From Pseudomonadota bacterium (lineage in GTDB: Bacteria; Pseudomonadota; Gammaproteobacteria; Burkholderiales; Rhodocyclaceae), in NCBI GenBank assembly GCA_963205435.1, contig CAUJIV010000024.1, positions 1 through 42,761 on the forward strand: 42,761 nt of DNA, written 5' to 3'. The notes under the pieces were generated by a model. It worked only from the letters and a program-made list of their open reading frames with translations, was not told where the DNA came from and searched no databases. A program made the translations under genes and the position numbers. Positions within the stretch are counted from its first letter, which is position 1. Every line of letters starts with the position of its first letter. Of the stretch, positions 33,829-42,761 are shown in pieces.

Positions 33829-35298
33829 ATGGACGCCGGCATCACGGTCCCGCTGTGGCTGTTCGTCATCATGGCGCTGCTGGCGGCCTGGGCCGCCGGC
33901 GTGCTGCTGCTGGCGCCGGGCATGCGCTGGTTCTTCCGCCGCCGCATCAACGCCGTCATCGACGAGCTCAACACCCGCCTGCGCATCGAGCTGCCCTCGT
34001 TCAAGCTGACGCGGCGCGAGGTGCTGATCGACCGCCTGTTCCACGATCCGGCGCTGCAGGCGGCCGCCGCCGAGCAGGCGCGCCAGGGCGGCGAGCCGCT
34101 GGTCGAGCTGCGCCGGCGCATCGACCGCTACGCGCGCGAGATCGTCCCCTCCTTCAACGCCTACGCCTATTTCCGCCTCGGCTACTGGCTGGCCAAGCGC
34201 GCCGCGCGCGCCCTCTATCGCGTGCGCCTCGGCTACGCCGACGAGGCCGGGCTGGCCGCCGTCGATCCAAAATCGACGGTGGTCTTCGTCATGAACCACC
34301 GCAGCAACATGGACTACGTGCTGGTCGCCTTCCTCGCCGCCGAGCAGGTGGCGCTGTCCTACGCCGTCGGCGAGTGGGCGCGCGTCTGGGGCCTGCAGCA
34401 GCTGATCCGCGCCATGGGCGCCTATTTCGTGCGGCGCGATTCGGGCGACCCGCTCTACCGCCTGGTGCTGTCGCGCTACGTCGCCATGGCCACCGAGGCC
34501 GGCGTGCCGCAGGCGTTGTTCCCCGAGGGCGGGCTGACGGTGGACGGCGCCCTGCGCACGCCGAAATTCGGCCTGCTCGACTACATGACGAAGAATTTCC
34601 GCGCCGGCGGCGAGCGCGACATCGTCTTCATCCCGGTCGGCCTCAACTACGACCGCGTGCTGGAGGATCGCAGCCAGCTGCTCAAGCTCGAGCCGCGCCG
34701 CCGCCGCAAGGGCGCCGTCGCCGCCGTGCTGACGGCGCTGGCCTTCGCCGGCCGCAACCTGCGGCTGATGCTGGCCGGGCGCTGGCACCGGCTCGGCTAC
34801 GCCTGCGTCAACTTCGGCACGCCGCTCTCCCTGCGCGCCTGGTCCGCCGCCCGCTGCATCGAATTCGCCGACCTCGACGAGGCCGCCCGCCGCGAGGAGG
34901 TGGCGCGGCTCGGCCGCCGCCTGATGGAGGCCATCGCCGCCGTCATTCCGGTGGTGCCGGTGGCGCTGGTGGCGCAGGTGTTCGCGCGCGACCCGGCGCG
35001 GGCGCTCTCGGAGCTGGAGATCAAGTCGGCCGCCTTCGCCCTGCTCGGCGACTGGCAGGCGCGCGGCGCCCACATCTACGTGCCGCGCAACGACCAGGAC
35101 TACGCCATCGGCGTCGGCCTGCGCATGCTCGTCCTGCGCCACGTCGTCGCCGAGCGCGACGGCCTGTTCCGACCTGTGGCGGAGAACCTGCCGCTGCTCG
35201 CCTACTACGCCAACTCGGTCGCCCACTTCGCCGCCGTGCTGGCGGCGGAAGGCGGCGCGGCGCCGCTCACAGGGAGCGCGCGCTGCGAAAGCCGATGA
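33829..35298 (+). CDS. PlsB/PlsC-like glycerolphosphate acyltransferase
   Basis: This 489-residue membrane-bound protein starts with a hydrophobic anchor (VPLWLFVIMALLAAWAAGVL). It has the acyltransferase HX4D motif as MNHRSNMDYVLVAF (His157, Asp162), then LIRAMGAYFVRRDSGDPLY, the glycine-rich LFPEGGLTVDG and FIPVGLNYDRVLE. The motif set is closer to glycerol-3-phosphate acyltransferase PlsB than to PlsC, but the protein is much shorter than PlsB (about 800 residues). It may therefore act on glycerol-3-phosphate or another lipid acceptor in the inner membrane. A GGGGGAGGGA site precedes the ATG. Its last 32 bases overlap the end of the convergent EgtB-like gene. Confidence 0.8.
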   Translation: MDAGITVPLWLFVIMALLAAWAAGVLLLAPGMRWFFRRRINAVIDELNTRLRIELPSFKLTRREVLIDRLFHDPALQAAAAEQARQGGEPLVELRRRIDRYAREIVPSFNAYAYFRLGYWLAKRAARALYRVRLGYADEAGLAAVDPKSTVVFVMNHRSNMDYVLVAFLAAEQVALSYAVGEWARVWGLQQLIRAMGAYFVRRDSGDPLYRLVLSRYVAMATEAGVPQALFPEGGLTVDGALRTPKFGLLDYMTKNFRAGGERDIVFIPVGLNYDRVLEDRSQLLKLEPRRRRKGAVAAVLTALAFAGRNLRLMLAGRWHRLGYACVNFGTPLSLRAWSAARCIEFADLDEAARREEVARLGRRLMEAIAAVIPVVPVALVAQVFARDPARALSELEIKSAAFALLGDWQARGAHIYVPRNDQDYAIGVGLRMLVLRHVVAERDGLFRPVAENLPLLAYYANSVAHFAAVLAAEGGAAPLTGSARCESR

Positions 35299-36424
35299 AG
35301 ATGTCGTCGCGCTGCGGCTCGTAGAAATTGCGGAAGGCGGGCGCGAGCAGGCGCGCCGGCGTGGCGAAGGAGCCGCCGCGCACGGCGCGGTGAGTGTGGA
35401 ACCAGAGGCGCGAGTAGTCGGCGTAGGCATCCGGCGCGAAGCCGGCGTAAGGCGCGAAGGGCGTCGCCGTCCACTGCCAGACATGGCCCCAGGGTGAAAA
35501 ATCCTCGCCGAAGCGGCGCGCCGCCGCCTCCCATTCCGCTTCCGCCGGCAGGCGGCGGCCGGCCCACTTGCACCAGGCCTCGGCCTCGAAGGCGGTGACG
35601 TGGACCACCGGTTCCTCGGCGGCGAGCGGCCGCCAGGCGCCGAAGGCCTTGCGCTGCCAGCCGCCCGCCGCGCGGCGCCAGGCGCGCGGCGCGCCGCGGC
35701 CGCTCTCGGCCAGCCAGCGGCGCCCCGCCTCGCTCCACCAGCGCGGCTCCTCATAGCCGCCGTCCTCGACGAAAGCGAGGAACTTGCCGTTGCTCACCGG
35801 CCGCGTGTCGATGGCGAAGGGCGCAAGAATCTCTTCGTGCGCCCACTTCTCGTTGTCGAAGACGAAGCCGCCGTCCGGCCGGCTGCCGATCTCGACCGCG
35901 CCGCCGGGGAATTCCAGCTCGCCGGCCTCTTCCACCGGCGGCGGGCCGGCCGGCAGCCCGGCAGGCAGGGGCTGGTCGAGGGTCTGCAGCGTGTAGTGGA
36001 AGGCCTCGCAGTGCATGTCCTCGTGGTAGAGCGAAAGGCGGAAGTAATAGAGGTCGGCGTCCTCTCGCTCGAGGGCCTCGTGGCAGGCGGCCAGGGTCGC
36101 CGCCATGTAGTCGAGGATCGCCTGCCGGTCGGGCAGGTCGAGCGTCCAGCGCGTGCCGTGCTCCACCGTGCCCGAGTTGAACCAGCGGTCGGCATCGGCG
36201 AGGAAGCGCGACGGCCGGAAGCGTTCGTCGTCGATGCGCCGCAGGCACCAGCGCTCGTTGAACCAGGCGACGTGGCCGGCTTCCCAGCGCGGCGGATTGA
36301 TGATCTTCAGGTAGGGCACGGCCTGCCAGAGCTCCGGCGCGAGGTCCGCGTAGATCGCCAGCAGGCGCTGGCGGCTGTCGTCCATGGCGGCGTGCAGCGC
36401 GGCGCGATCGAGATCGCGATTCAT
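35267..36424 (-). CDS. EgtB/SenA-type non-haem iron sulfoxide (or selenoxide) synthase
   Basis: This 385-residue protein joins an N-terminal DinB-like domain to a C-terminal formylglycine-enzyme (FGE-sulfatase) domain, the EgtB layout. The three iron-binding histidines are apparent as His51 (WEAGHVAWF), His134 and His138 (LYHEDMHCEAF). The FGE part has WCKWAGRRLPAEAEWEAAAR and ends with RDDIFIGFRSARSL. EgtB joins hercynine to a cysteine thiol for ergothioneine. SenA does the same with selenosugar for selenoneine. The NPP-W-GHVAWF and HEDMH-EAF pattern is one I associate with the SenA-like branch, whereas classical EgtB usually has HEQQH. This comes from memory of the families and needs a tree. 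It overlaps egtD by four bases. Confidence 0.82.
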   Translation of the reverse strand: MNRDLDRAALHAAMDDSRQRLLAIYADLAPELWQAVPYLKIINPPRWEAGHVAWFNERWCLRRIDDERFRPSRFLADADRWFNSGTVEHGTRWTLDLPDRQAILDYMAATLAACHEALEREDADLYYFRLSLYHEDMHCEAFHYTLQTLDQPLPAGLPAGPPPVEEAGELEFPGGAVEIGSRPDGGFVFDNEKWAHEEILAPFAIDTRPVSNGKFLAFVEDGGYEEPRWWSEAGRRWLAESGRGAPRAWRRAAGGWQRKAFGAWRPLAAEEPVVHVTAFEAEAWCKWAGRRLPAEAEWEAAARRFGEDFSPWGHVWQWTATPFAPYAGFAPDAYADYSRLWFHTHRAVRGGSFATPARLLAPAFRNFYEPQRDDIFIGFRSARSL

Positions 36425-37416
36425 GAGGACGCCTCGGCGAGAAAGAGGGCGAAGCCGCCCGCTTCCTCCAGCCACGACCGCCGGCGGCCGAAGCCGGCCG
36501 ATTCGAGGAGCGCGGCGAAGCCCGCCTCGGTCCACTTGTGGGAGTACTCGGTGAGGATGCGCTCGCCGGCGGCGAAGCGGCGCGTCGCGCCGCCAAGCCG
36601 CACCTCGACCTCGCGGCGCGCCTCGAGGTGCATCTCGATGCGCGCGGCGTCCTCGTCGTAGAAGGCGACGTGGCGCCAGTCGGCGACGTCGAAGCCGGCC
36701 GCCAGCAGGCGGTTGGCGTGGTTCAGCACGTTGAGGTTGAAGGCGGCGGTGACGCCGAGCGCGTCGTCGTAGGCGGCCTCCAGCGCCGCCCTGCCCTTGA
36801 CGAGGTCGACGCCCACCAGCAGCGCGCCGCCGGGCGCGGCGGCGCAGGCGCGGGCGATGCGCGCGAGAAAGGCCCGCGCCGCGTCCGGCGCGAAGTTGCC
36901 GATCGACGAGCCGGGGTAGAACCACAGGCGCGGCGCTTCGGTCGGCACGAAGACCGCCTGCGGCCATTCGCCTTCGCGGGTGAAGTCGATGGCGGCGCCG
37001 CAAACGGGCAGGCCGGGCCAGCGCCCCTGCAGCCGCTCCAGCGCCGCGCGCAGGAAATCGGCCGAGATGTCGAGCGCGGCATAGCCGGCCGGCGCCAGCA
37101 GAGGAAACAGCGCCTCCGCCTTGGCGCAGTCGCCGGCGCCGAGGTCGACCAGCAGGCGCCCGCGCCCGACGGCGGCGGCGATCGCCTCGCCATGCGTGGC
37201 GAAGAGCCGCGCCTCGCTGCGCGTCAGCGGGTATTCCGGCAGGCAGCAGATGGCGGCGAAGAGGCGCGAGCCGAGCGCGTCGTAGAAGTATTTCGGCGCG
37301 ATGCGCGCCGGCCGCGCCAGCAGCCCGGCGCGCAGCTCGGCCGCCGCGTCCTGTTCGCCGCCGAGCAGGTCGAGGAAGCGGAAGGCGCCCAGGCGATCGG
37401 GGTCGGCGCTGTCCAT
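36421..37416 (-). CDS. egtD: L-histidine N-alpha-methyltransferase EgtD
   Basis: This 331-residue SAM-dependent enzyme trimethylates histidine to hercynine. The family start is clear in KYFYDALGSRLFAAI and YPLTRSEARLF. The SAM site is LLVDLGAGDCAKAEAL. The histidine-binding part includes LWFYPGSSIGNFAPDAARAF, GALLVGVDLVKGRAALEAAY and AAFNLNVLNHANRLL, and the end has ILTEYSHKWTEAGFAALLESA. The length is normal. Its stop overlaps the start of the EgtB-like gene (ATGA), so hercynine synthesis and use are translationally coupled. The peroxidase-related gene lies 25 bases upstream on the same strand. Confidence 0.93.
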   Translation of the reverse strand: MDSADPDRLGAFRFLDLLGGEQDAAAELRAGLLARPARIAPKYFYDALGSRLFAAICCLPEYPLTRSEARLFATHGEAIAAAVGRGRLLVDLGAGDCAKAEALFPLLAPAGYAALDISADFLRAALERLQGRWPGLPVCGAAIDFTREGEWPQAVFVPTEAPRLWFYPGSSIGNFAPDAARAFLARIARACAAAPGGALLVGVDLVKGRAALEAAYDDALGVTAAFNLNVLNHANRLLAAGFDVADWRHVAFYDEDAARIEMHLEARREVEVRLGGATRRFAAGERILTEYSHKWTEAGFAALLESAGFGRRRSWLEEAGGFALFLAEASS

Positions 37417-37441
37417 GATCGCGGCAGGGCGCTCGTGCGGC

Positions 37442-38020
37442 TTACTTCTTCGGCAGCCGGCCCATCAGGTAGAACTCGTCGTTCGGCCGCATGTTCATCA
37501 TGTTGGCCATGCGGTTGGACAGGCCGAAGAAGGCCGAGATGCCGCCGATGTCCCAGATGTCCTCGTCCGAGAAGCCGTGGCCGCGCAGCTGCTCGAAGTC
37601 GGCGTCGCCGATGCTGCCCGAGTCGAGGCAGACCTTCATGGCGAAGTCGAGCATGGCCTTCTGCCGCGGCGTGATGTCGGCCTTGCGGTAATTCACCGCC
37701 ACCTGGTCGGCGATCAGCGGATTCTTGGCGCGGATGCGCAGGATGGCGCCGTGCGCCACCACGCAGTACTGGCACTGGTTGGCGTTGGAGGTGGCGACGA
37801 CGATCATCTCGCGCTCGGCCTTGGTGAGCCCGCCCTGCTTCTCCATCAGCGCGTCGTGGTAGGCGAAGAAGGCGCGGAACTCGTCCGGCCGGCAGGCCAG
37901 GGCGAGGAAGACGTTCGGCACGAAGCCCGACTTCTCCTGCACCGCGACGATGCGGCTGCGGATGTCCTCCGGCAGGTCCTTCAGCTCGGGCACGGGAAAA
38001 CGGCTGATCGGCACGCTCAT
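37442..38020 (-). CDS. Peroxidase-related enzyme (AhpD/carboxymuconolactone decarboxylase family)
   Basis: This 192-residue protein matches the uncharacterised peroxidase-related group (TIGR01926-like). It has GFVPNVFLALACRPDEFRAF, LTKAEREMIVVATSNANQC, the redox motif CQYCVVAHG (Cys83, Cys86, His90), and a C-terminal SAFFGLSNRMANMMNMRPN, which is diagnostic. Proteins of this group are thought to reduce hydroperoxides through the CxxC pair. An AAGGAG site precedes the ATG, and a TAAAAT element lies upstream at 38061-38066. It is upstream of egtD on the same strand, so it may be co-transcribed with the thiol-histidine genes. Confidence 0.88.
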   Translation of the reverse strand: MSVPISRFPVPELKDLPEDIRSRIVAVQEKSGFVPNVFLALACRPDEFRAFFAYHDALMEKQGGLTKAEREMIVVATSNANQCQYCVVAHGAILRIRAKNPLIADQVAVNYRKADITPRQKAMLDFAMKVCLDSGSIGDADFEQLRGHGFSDEDIWDIGGISAFFGLSNRMANMMNMRPNDEFYLMGRLPKK

Positions 38021-38059
38021 GGCAGCTCCTTCATGCTTGAAGTATCGGGGGGAGACGGG

Positions 38060-38066
38060 TATTTTA
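38060..38066. promoter_or_regulatory. Shared AT-rich -10 region between divergent genes
   Basis: The sequence TATTTTA reads TATTTT for the dienelactone hydrolase (plus) and TAAAAT for the peroxidase-related gene (minus). It lies about 40 bases from either start codon. It is the only AT-rich patch in this 80-base gap. The -35 boxes are unclear. Confidence 0.4.
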
Positions 38067-38100
38067 GACCCTGTTGCCGCCGCCGAAGGAAAAGCCTGCC

Positions 38101-38973
38101 ATGAGCGATGCCCTCTCCGCCGATTTCTCCAGCCTGCTGCCGGAAACGCCCTTCTCGCGCCGCGGCTTCCTCGTCACGGCGCTCGGCGCCGGCTTCGCCC
38201 TCGCCGTGCAGCCGGTGGCGGCGCAGACGGCGATCCATACCGACACGCAGGGCCTCGTCGCCGGCGAGATCCGCGTCAGGACCGCCGACGGCGAGATGGC
38301 CGCCTACCGCGCCCAGCCCGCCGGGGGCGGCAACTTCCCGGTGATCCTCGTCGTCTCGGAGATCTTCGGCGTGCACGAGCACATCGCCGACATCTGCCGG
38401 CGCCTGGCCAAGCTCGGCTACCTGGCCATCGCGCCGGAACTCTTCGCCCGCCAGGGCGATCCGCGCAAGGTCGCCAGCATCCAGGAGATCATGAGCGCCA
38501 TCGTCGCCAAAGTGCCAGACGCGCAAGTGATGGGCGACCTCGACGCCTGCGTCGACTGGGCCGCCGCCCATGGCGGCGATGCCGCGCGGCTCGGCATCAC
38601 CGGCTTCTGCTGGGGCGGGCGCATCACCTGGCTCTATGCCGCGCACAATCCGCGACTGAAGGCCGCCGTCGCCTGGTACGGCCGCCTGGCCGGCGACAAG
38701 ACGGCGCTGACGCCGCAGCAGCCGCTGGACCTCGCCGGCCGGCTCAAGACGCCGGTGCTCGGCCTCTACGGCGGCGCCGACGCTGGCATCCTGCTCGACA
38801 CCATCTGGGACATGCAGGACAAGCTGAAGGCGGCCGGCGGCCAGTCGATGATCCACGTCTATGACGACGCCCCGCACGCGTTCCATGCCGACTACCGGCC
38901 GAGTTACCGCAAGGAAGCGGCCGAGGACGGCTGGCGGCGCATGCGCGACTGGTTCCGCGGCCACGGCGTCTGA
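38101..38973 (+). CDS. Tat-exported dienelactone hydrolase family protein
   Basis: This 290-residue alpha/beta hydrolase has a twin-arginine signal (FSRRGFLVTALGAGFALAV) cut after PVAAQ, so it probably acts in the periplasm. The hydrolase core has ILVVSEIFGVHEHIADICRR and the catalytic triad of the family: Cys170 in GFCWGG, Asp227 in YGGADAGI and His259 in DAPHAFHADY. Dienelactone hydrolases open lactones from chloroaromatic breakdown, but the family is broad and the substrate here is unknown. The ATG at 38101 is chosen because AAGGAAAAG precedes it. It is divergent from the peroxidase-related gene. Confidence 0.9.
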   Translation: MSDALSADFSSLLPETPFSRRGFLVTALGAGFALAVQPVAAQTAIHTDTQGLVAGEIRVRTADGEMAAYRAQPAGGGNFPVILVVSEIFGVHEHIADICRRLAKLGYLAIAPELFARQGDPRKVASIQEIMSAIVAKVPDAQVMGDLDACVDWAAAHGGDAARLGITGFCWGGRITWLYAAHNPRLKAAVAWYGRLAGDKTALTPQQPLDLAGRLKTPVLGLYGGADAGILLDTIWDMQDKLKAAGGQSMIHVYDDAPHAFHADYRPSYRKEAAEDGWRRMRDWFRGHGV

Positions 38974-41085
<2,112 letters not shown>

Positions 41086-41091
41086 CCTTCT

Positions 41092-41117
41092 CCCCTCTCC
41101 CGCTCGCGGGAGAGGGG
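41092..41117. repeat. REP-like palindromic repeat
   Basis: CCCCTCTCCCGC and GCGGGAGAGGGG form a perfect 12-bp inverted repeat with a 2-base centre. More copies of the same purine/pyrimidine words follow to about 41145. Repeats with this core are scattered between genes in many proteobacterial genomes. In RNA it would be a strong hairpin seven bases after the reductase stop and could protect its 3' end or reduce readthrough. Confidence 0.7.
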
Positions 41118-41160
41118 CAGGGGGAGAGGGCAGCGGGAGAATGAAACGCACGAACTCTCC

Positions 41161-41976
41161 ATGACCGCCACCGACCATCCCTTCGACTCAGCCGTCCGCC
41201 TCGCCGCGGCAGGCGACAACGCCTTCACCGGCCGCACGCATCCCGCCTACGGCAACATGGTCGGCCCCTTCGGCGGCGTCATCGCCGCCGCCATGCTCAA
41301 CGCCGCACTGTCGCATCCCGCCCGCCTCGGCGACCCGCTCGCCCTGACGGTGAACTACGCCGCGCCCATCGCCGACGGCGACTTCCGCATCGGCGCCGCG
41401 CCGGCCCGCACCAACCGCTCGACCCAGCACTGGAGCATGGCGCTGACGCAGGGCGGCGAGACCGCGATCACCGCCACCGCCGTGTTCGCCCAGCGCCGCG
41501 AGACGTGGGCGGCCACCGAGTCCGGCTTCCCGCAGGCGCCGGCGTGGGCGACGCTGCGCCGCGCCGATCCGGTGAAGACCGCGGCGTGGACCAGCCGCTA
41601 CGATTTCCGCTTCGTCCGCGGCGGCGACCTCTCCGCCATGCCCGCCGCCGAAGGCCCCGATTCGGTGAGCACGCAGTGGATCCGCGACGAGCCGCCGCGC
41701 CCGCTCGACTTCCTCTCGCTGGCGGCGATCTGCGACGTCTTCTATCCGCGCATCTTCATCCGGCGGCCCGTCTTCGTGCCCGCCGGCACCGTCTCGATGA
41801 CCGCCTATTTCCACGCCGACGCCGCACTGCTGGCGGCGCAGGGCGATGCGCCCGTGCTCGGCACCGCCCGCGCCTCGCGATTCGGCAAGGGCTACCACGA
41901 CCAGGTGGCGGAGATCTGGAGCCGCGACGGCATCCTGCTCGCCACCAGCCACCAGATCGTCTACTTCAAGGAGTAA
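41161..41976 (+). CDS. Acyl-CoA thioesterase family protein (double hotdog, TesB-like)
   Basis: This 271-residue protein has two hotdog-type halves. The first contains HPAYGNMVGPFGGVIAAAML, where the acyl-CoA thioesterase helix lies, and RTNRSTQHWSMALTQGGE. The second contains FIRRPVFVPAGTVSMTAYF and ends with DGILLATSHQIVYFKE, matching the TesB-like pattern. It should hydrolyse acyl-CoA to free acid and CoA; chain length is not predictable. The acyl-CoA dehydrogenase gene begins three bases after its stop, so the two form an operon, possibly with the reductase upstream. Confidence 0.85.
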   Translation: MTATDHPFDSAVRLAAAGDNAFTGRTHPAYGNMVGPFGGVIAAAMLNAALSHPARLGDPLALTVNYAAPIADGDFRIGAAPARTNRSTQHWSMALTQGGETAITATAVFAQRRETWAATESGFPQAPAWATLRRADPVKTAAWTSRYDFRFVRGGDLSAMPAAEGPDSVSTQWIRDEPPRPLDFLSLAAICDVFYPRIFIRRPVFVPAGTVSMTAYFHADAALLAAQGDAPVLGTARASRFGKGYHDQVAEIWSRDGILLATSHQIVYFKE

Positions 41977-41979
41977 GCC

Positions 41980-42761
41980 ATGATCGAACATCTGCTCACC
42001 GCCGAACAGAAAAAAGTCGTCGAAGACGCCCGCGCCTTTGTGCGCGACACGCCGCGCCAGCTCATCCTCGACATGGACGCCGAGACCGTGCGCTTCCCGA
42101 AGGACTGGCTGCGCGAGGCGGCGAAGCGCAACCTGCTCGGCGTGCGTCACCCGAAGCAATGGGGCGGCCGCGGCATGGACTGGGTGACCGCCAGCGCCGT
42201 CTGCGAGGAGATCGGCAGCCTCAGCTACGAGCTGGCCTGCGTCTTCGGCGTCGGCGCCGACCTGGTCTGCGACGCCATCATCCGCCACGGCACCGACGCC
42301 CAGCGCGAGCGCTACGTCAAGCCGCTGCTGGCCGGCGAGATCTTCGCCGCCGAATGCCTCACCGAGCCGCGCGGCGGCTCGGACTTCTTCGGCGCGACGA
42401 CGACGGCGAAGGACTGCGGCGACCACTTCCTGCTCAACGGCCAGAAGCGCTTCATCGTCGGCGCCGAGGGCGCGGACTACTTCCTGGTGTATGCGCGCAC
42501 CAACCCCGACCCCAAGGCGCCGCCGCAGCAGAGCATCACCTGCTTCATCGTCGACCGCGGGCCGGGCGTGGAAACGAAATACCTCTACGGCCTGATGGGC
42601 TGCCGCGGCGGCGGCACCGGCCGCCTGGTGTTCCGCGACGTCAAGGTGCCGCGCGAGAACGTCGTCGGCGAAGTGCACGGCGCCTACCCGGTGTTCAACA
42701 CCATGATGATCCCCGAGCGCCTCGGCACGGCGGCGATGACCGTCGGCGCCGCCCGCCCGGC
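41980..42761 (+). CDS. Acyl-CoA dehydrogenase, N-terminal part (cut by the window end)
   Basis: The first 260 residues are visible. They show the N-terminal helical domain (LTAEQKKVVEDARAFV, LGVRHPKQWGGRGMDWV) and the middle beta domain with the flavin-contacting ECLTEPRGGSDFFGATTTAK and LNGQKRFIVGAEGADYFLVY. The start of the C-terminal helical domain follows (NTMMIPERLGTAAMTVGA). The catalytic base is outside the window, so the subfamily and substrate cannot be set. It is closely spaced with the thioesterase gene upstream, in keeping with an acyl-CoA degradation operon. Confidence 0.92.
   Translation, partial: MIEHLLTAEQKKVVEDARAFVRDTPRQLILDMDAETVRFPKDWLREAAKRNLLGVRHPKQWGGRGMDWVTASAVCEEIGSLSYELACVFGVGADLVCDAIIRHGTDAQRERYVKPLLAGEIFAAECLTEPRGGSDFFGATTTAKDCGDHFLLNGQKRFIVGAEGADYFLVYARTNPDPKAPPQQSITCFIVDRGPGVETKYLYGLMGCRGGGTGRLVFRDVKVPRENVVGEVHGAYPVFNTMMIPERLGTAAMTVGAARP

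Overview
The window is a stretch of ordinary, gene-dense, very GC-rich bacterial chromosome. Almost every third codon position is G or C, which is why long open frames appear on both strands. Several features point to a betaproteobacterium, probably Rhodocyclales or a relative: the zapA–6S RNA arrangement, the nadD–rsfS–rlmH–maf–rng string, polA beside a DUF2782 gene, BPSS1780-type membrane proteins and a two-partner secretion pair. This placement rests on gene content and style, not on a marker gene. No tRNA, rRNA, CRISPR array, insertion sequence or phage gene was seen.

Layout. (1) 1-3176: the tail of an enoyl-CoA hydratase and a malonyl-CoA synthetase-like ligase, then a TauE/SafE permease and an EVE-domain protein on the minus strand. 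(2) 3469-11016: a TpsB/TpsA two-partner secretion pair, followed by a membrane hybrid histidine kinase and a convergent LuxR/FixJ-type response regulator that may control it. (3) 11093-11853: a minus-strand unit of zapB-like gene, zapA, 6S RNA and an intrinsic terminator. (4) 11951-21282: a vitamin B12 locus. A cobalamin riboswitch precedes btuB-btuC-btuD. Then come an MFS transporter, a hemerythrin, an AlkA-type glycosylase, an AhpD-like protein and a lipoprotein, before btuF (minus) and a cobC-like phosphatase (plus). (5) 21295-24710: the dTDP-L-rhamnose operon in the order rfbC-rfbD-rfbB-rfbA. (6) 24732-33783: polA (minus), then a LOG-like protein, a DUF2782 protein, two BPSS1780-like membrane proteins and the housekeeping run nadD-rsfS-rlmH-maf-rng. 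(7) 33829-38973: a PlsB-like acyltransferase, a minus-strand egtD plus EgtB/SenA-type pair, a peroxidase-related protein and a Tat-exported dienelactone hydrolase. (8) 39067-42761: a 2,4-dienoyl-CoA reductase, an acyl-CoA thioesterase and the start of an acyl-CoA dehydrogenase.

How the genes work together. BtuB, BtuC, BtuD and BtuF form a complete corrinoid import route from outer membrane to cytoplasm. The riboswitch gives feedback control, and the CobC-like phosphatase fits lower-ligand salvage. The two edges of the window hold acyl-CoA metabolism genes. The thiol-histidine pair, AhpD-like proteins, hemerythrin and AlkA all suit defence against oxidative or alkylation damage.

The points most worth following are the EgtB-like enzyme, whose motifs I associate with selenoneine synthase SenA and which is coupled to egtD; the 6S RNA; the B12 leader with extra hairpins; the unknown lipoprotein fused by overlap to btuF; and the small GLUG/MBG-repeat TpsA exoprotein with an exact 45-base internal repeat. 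I did not find a clear-cut wholly new system.
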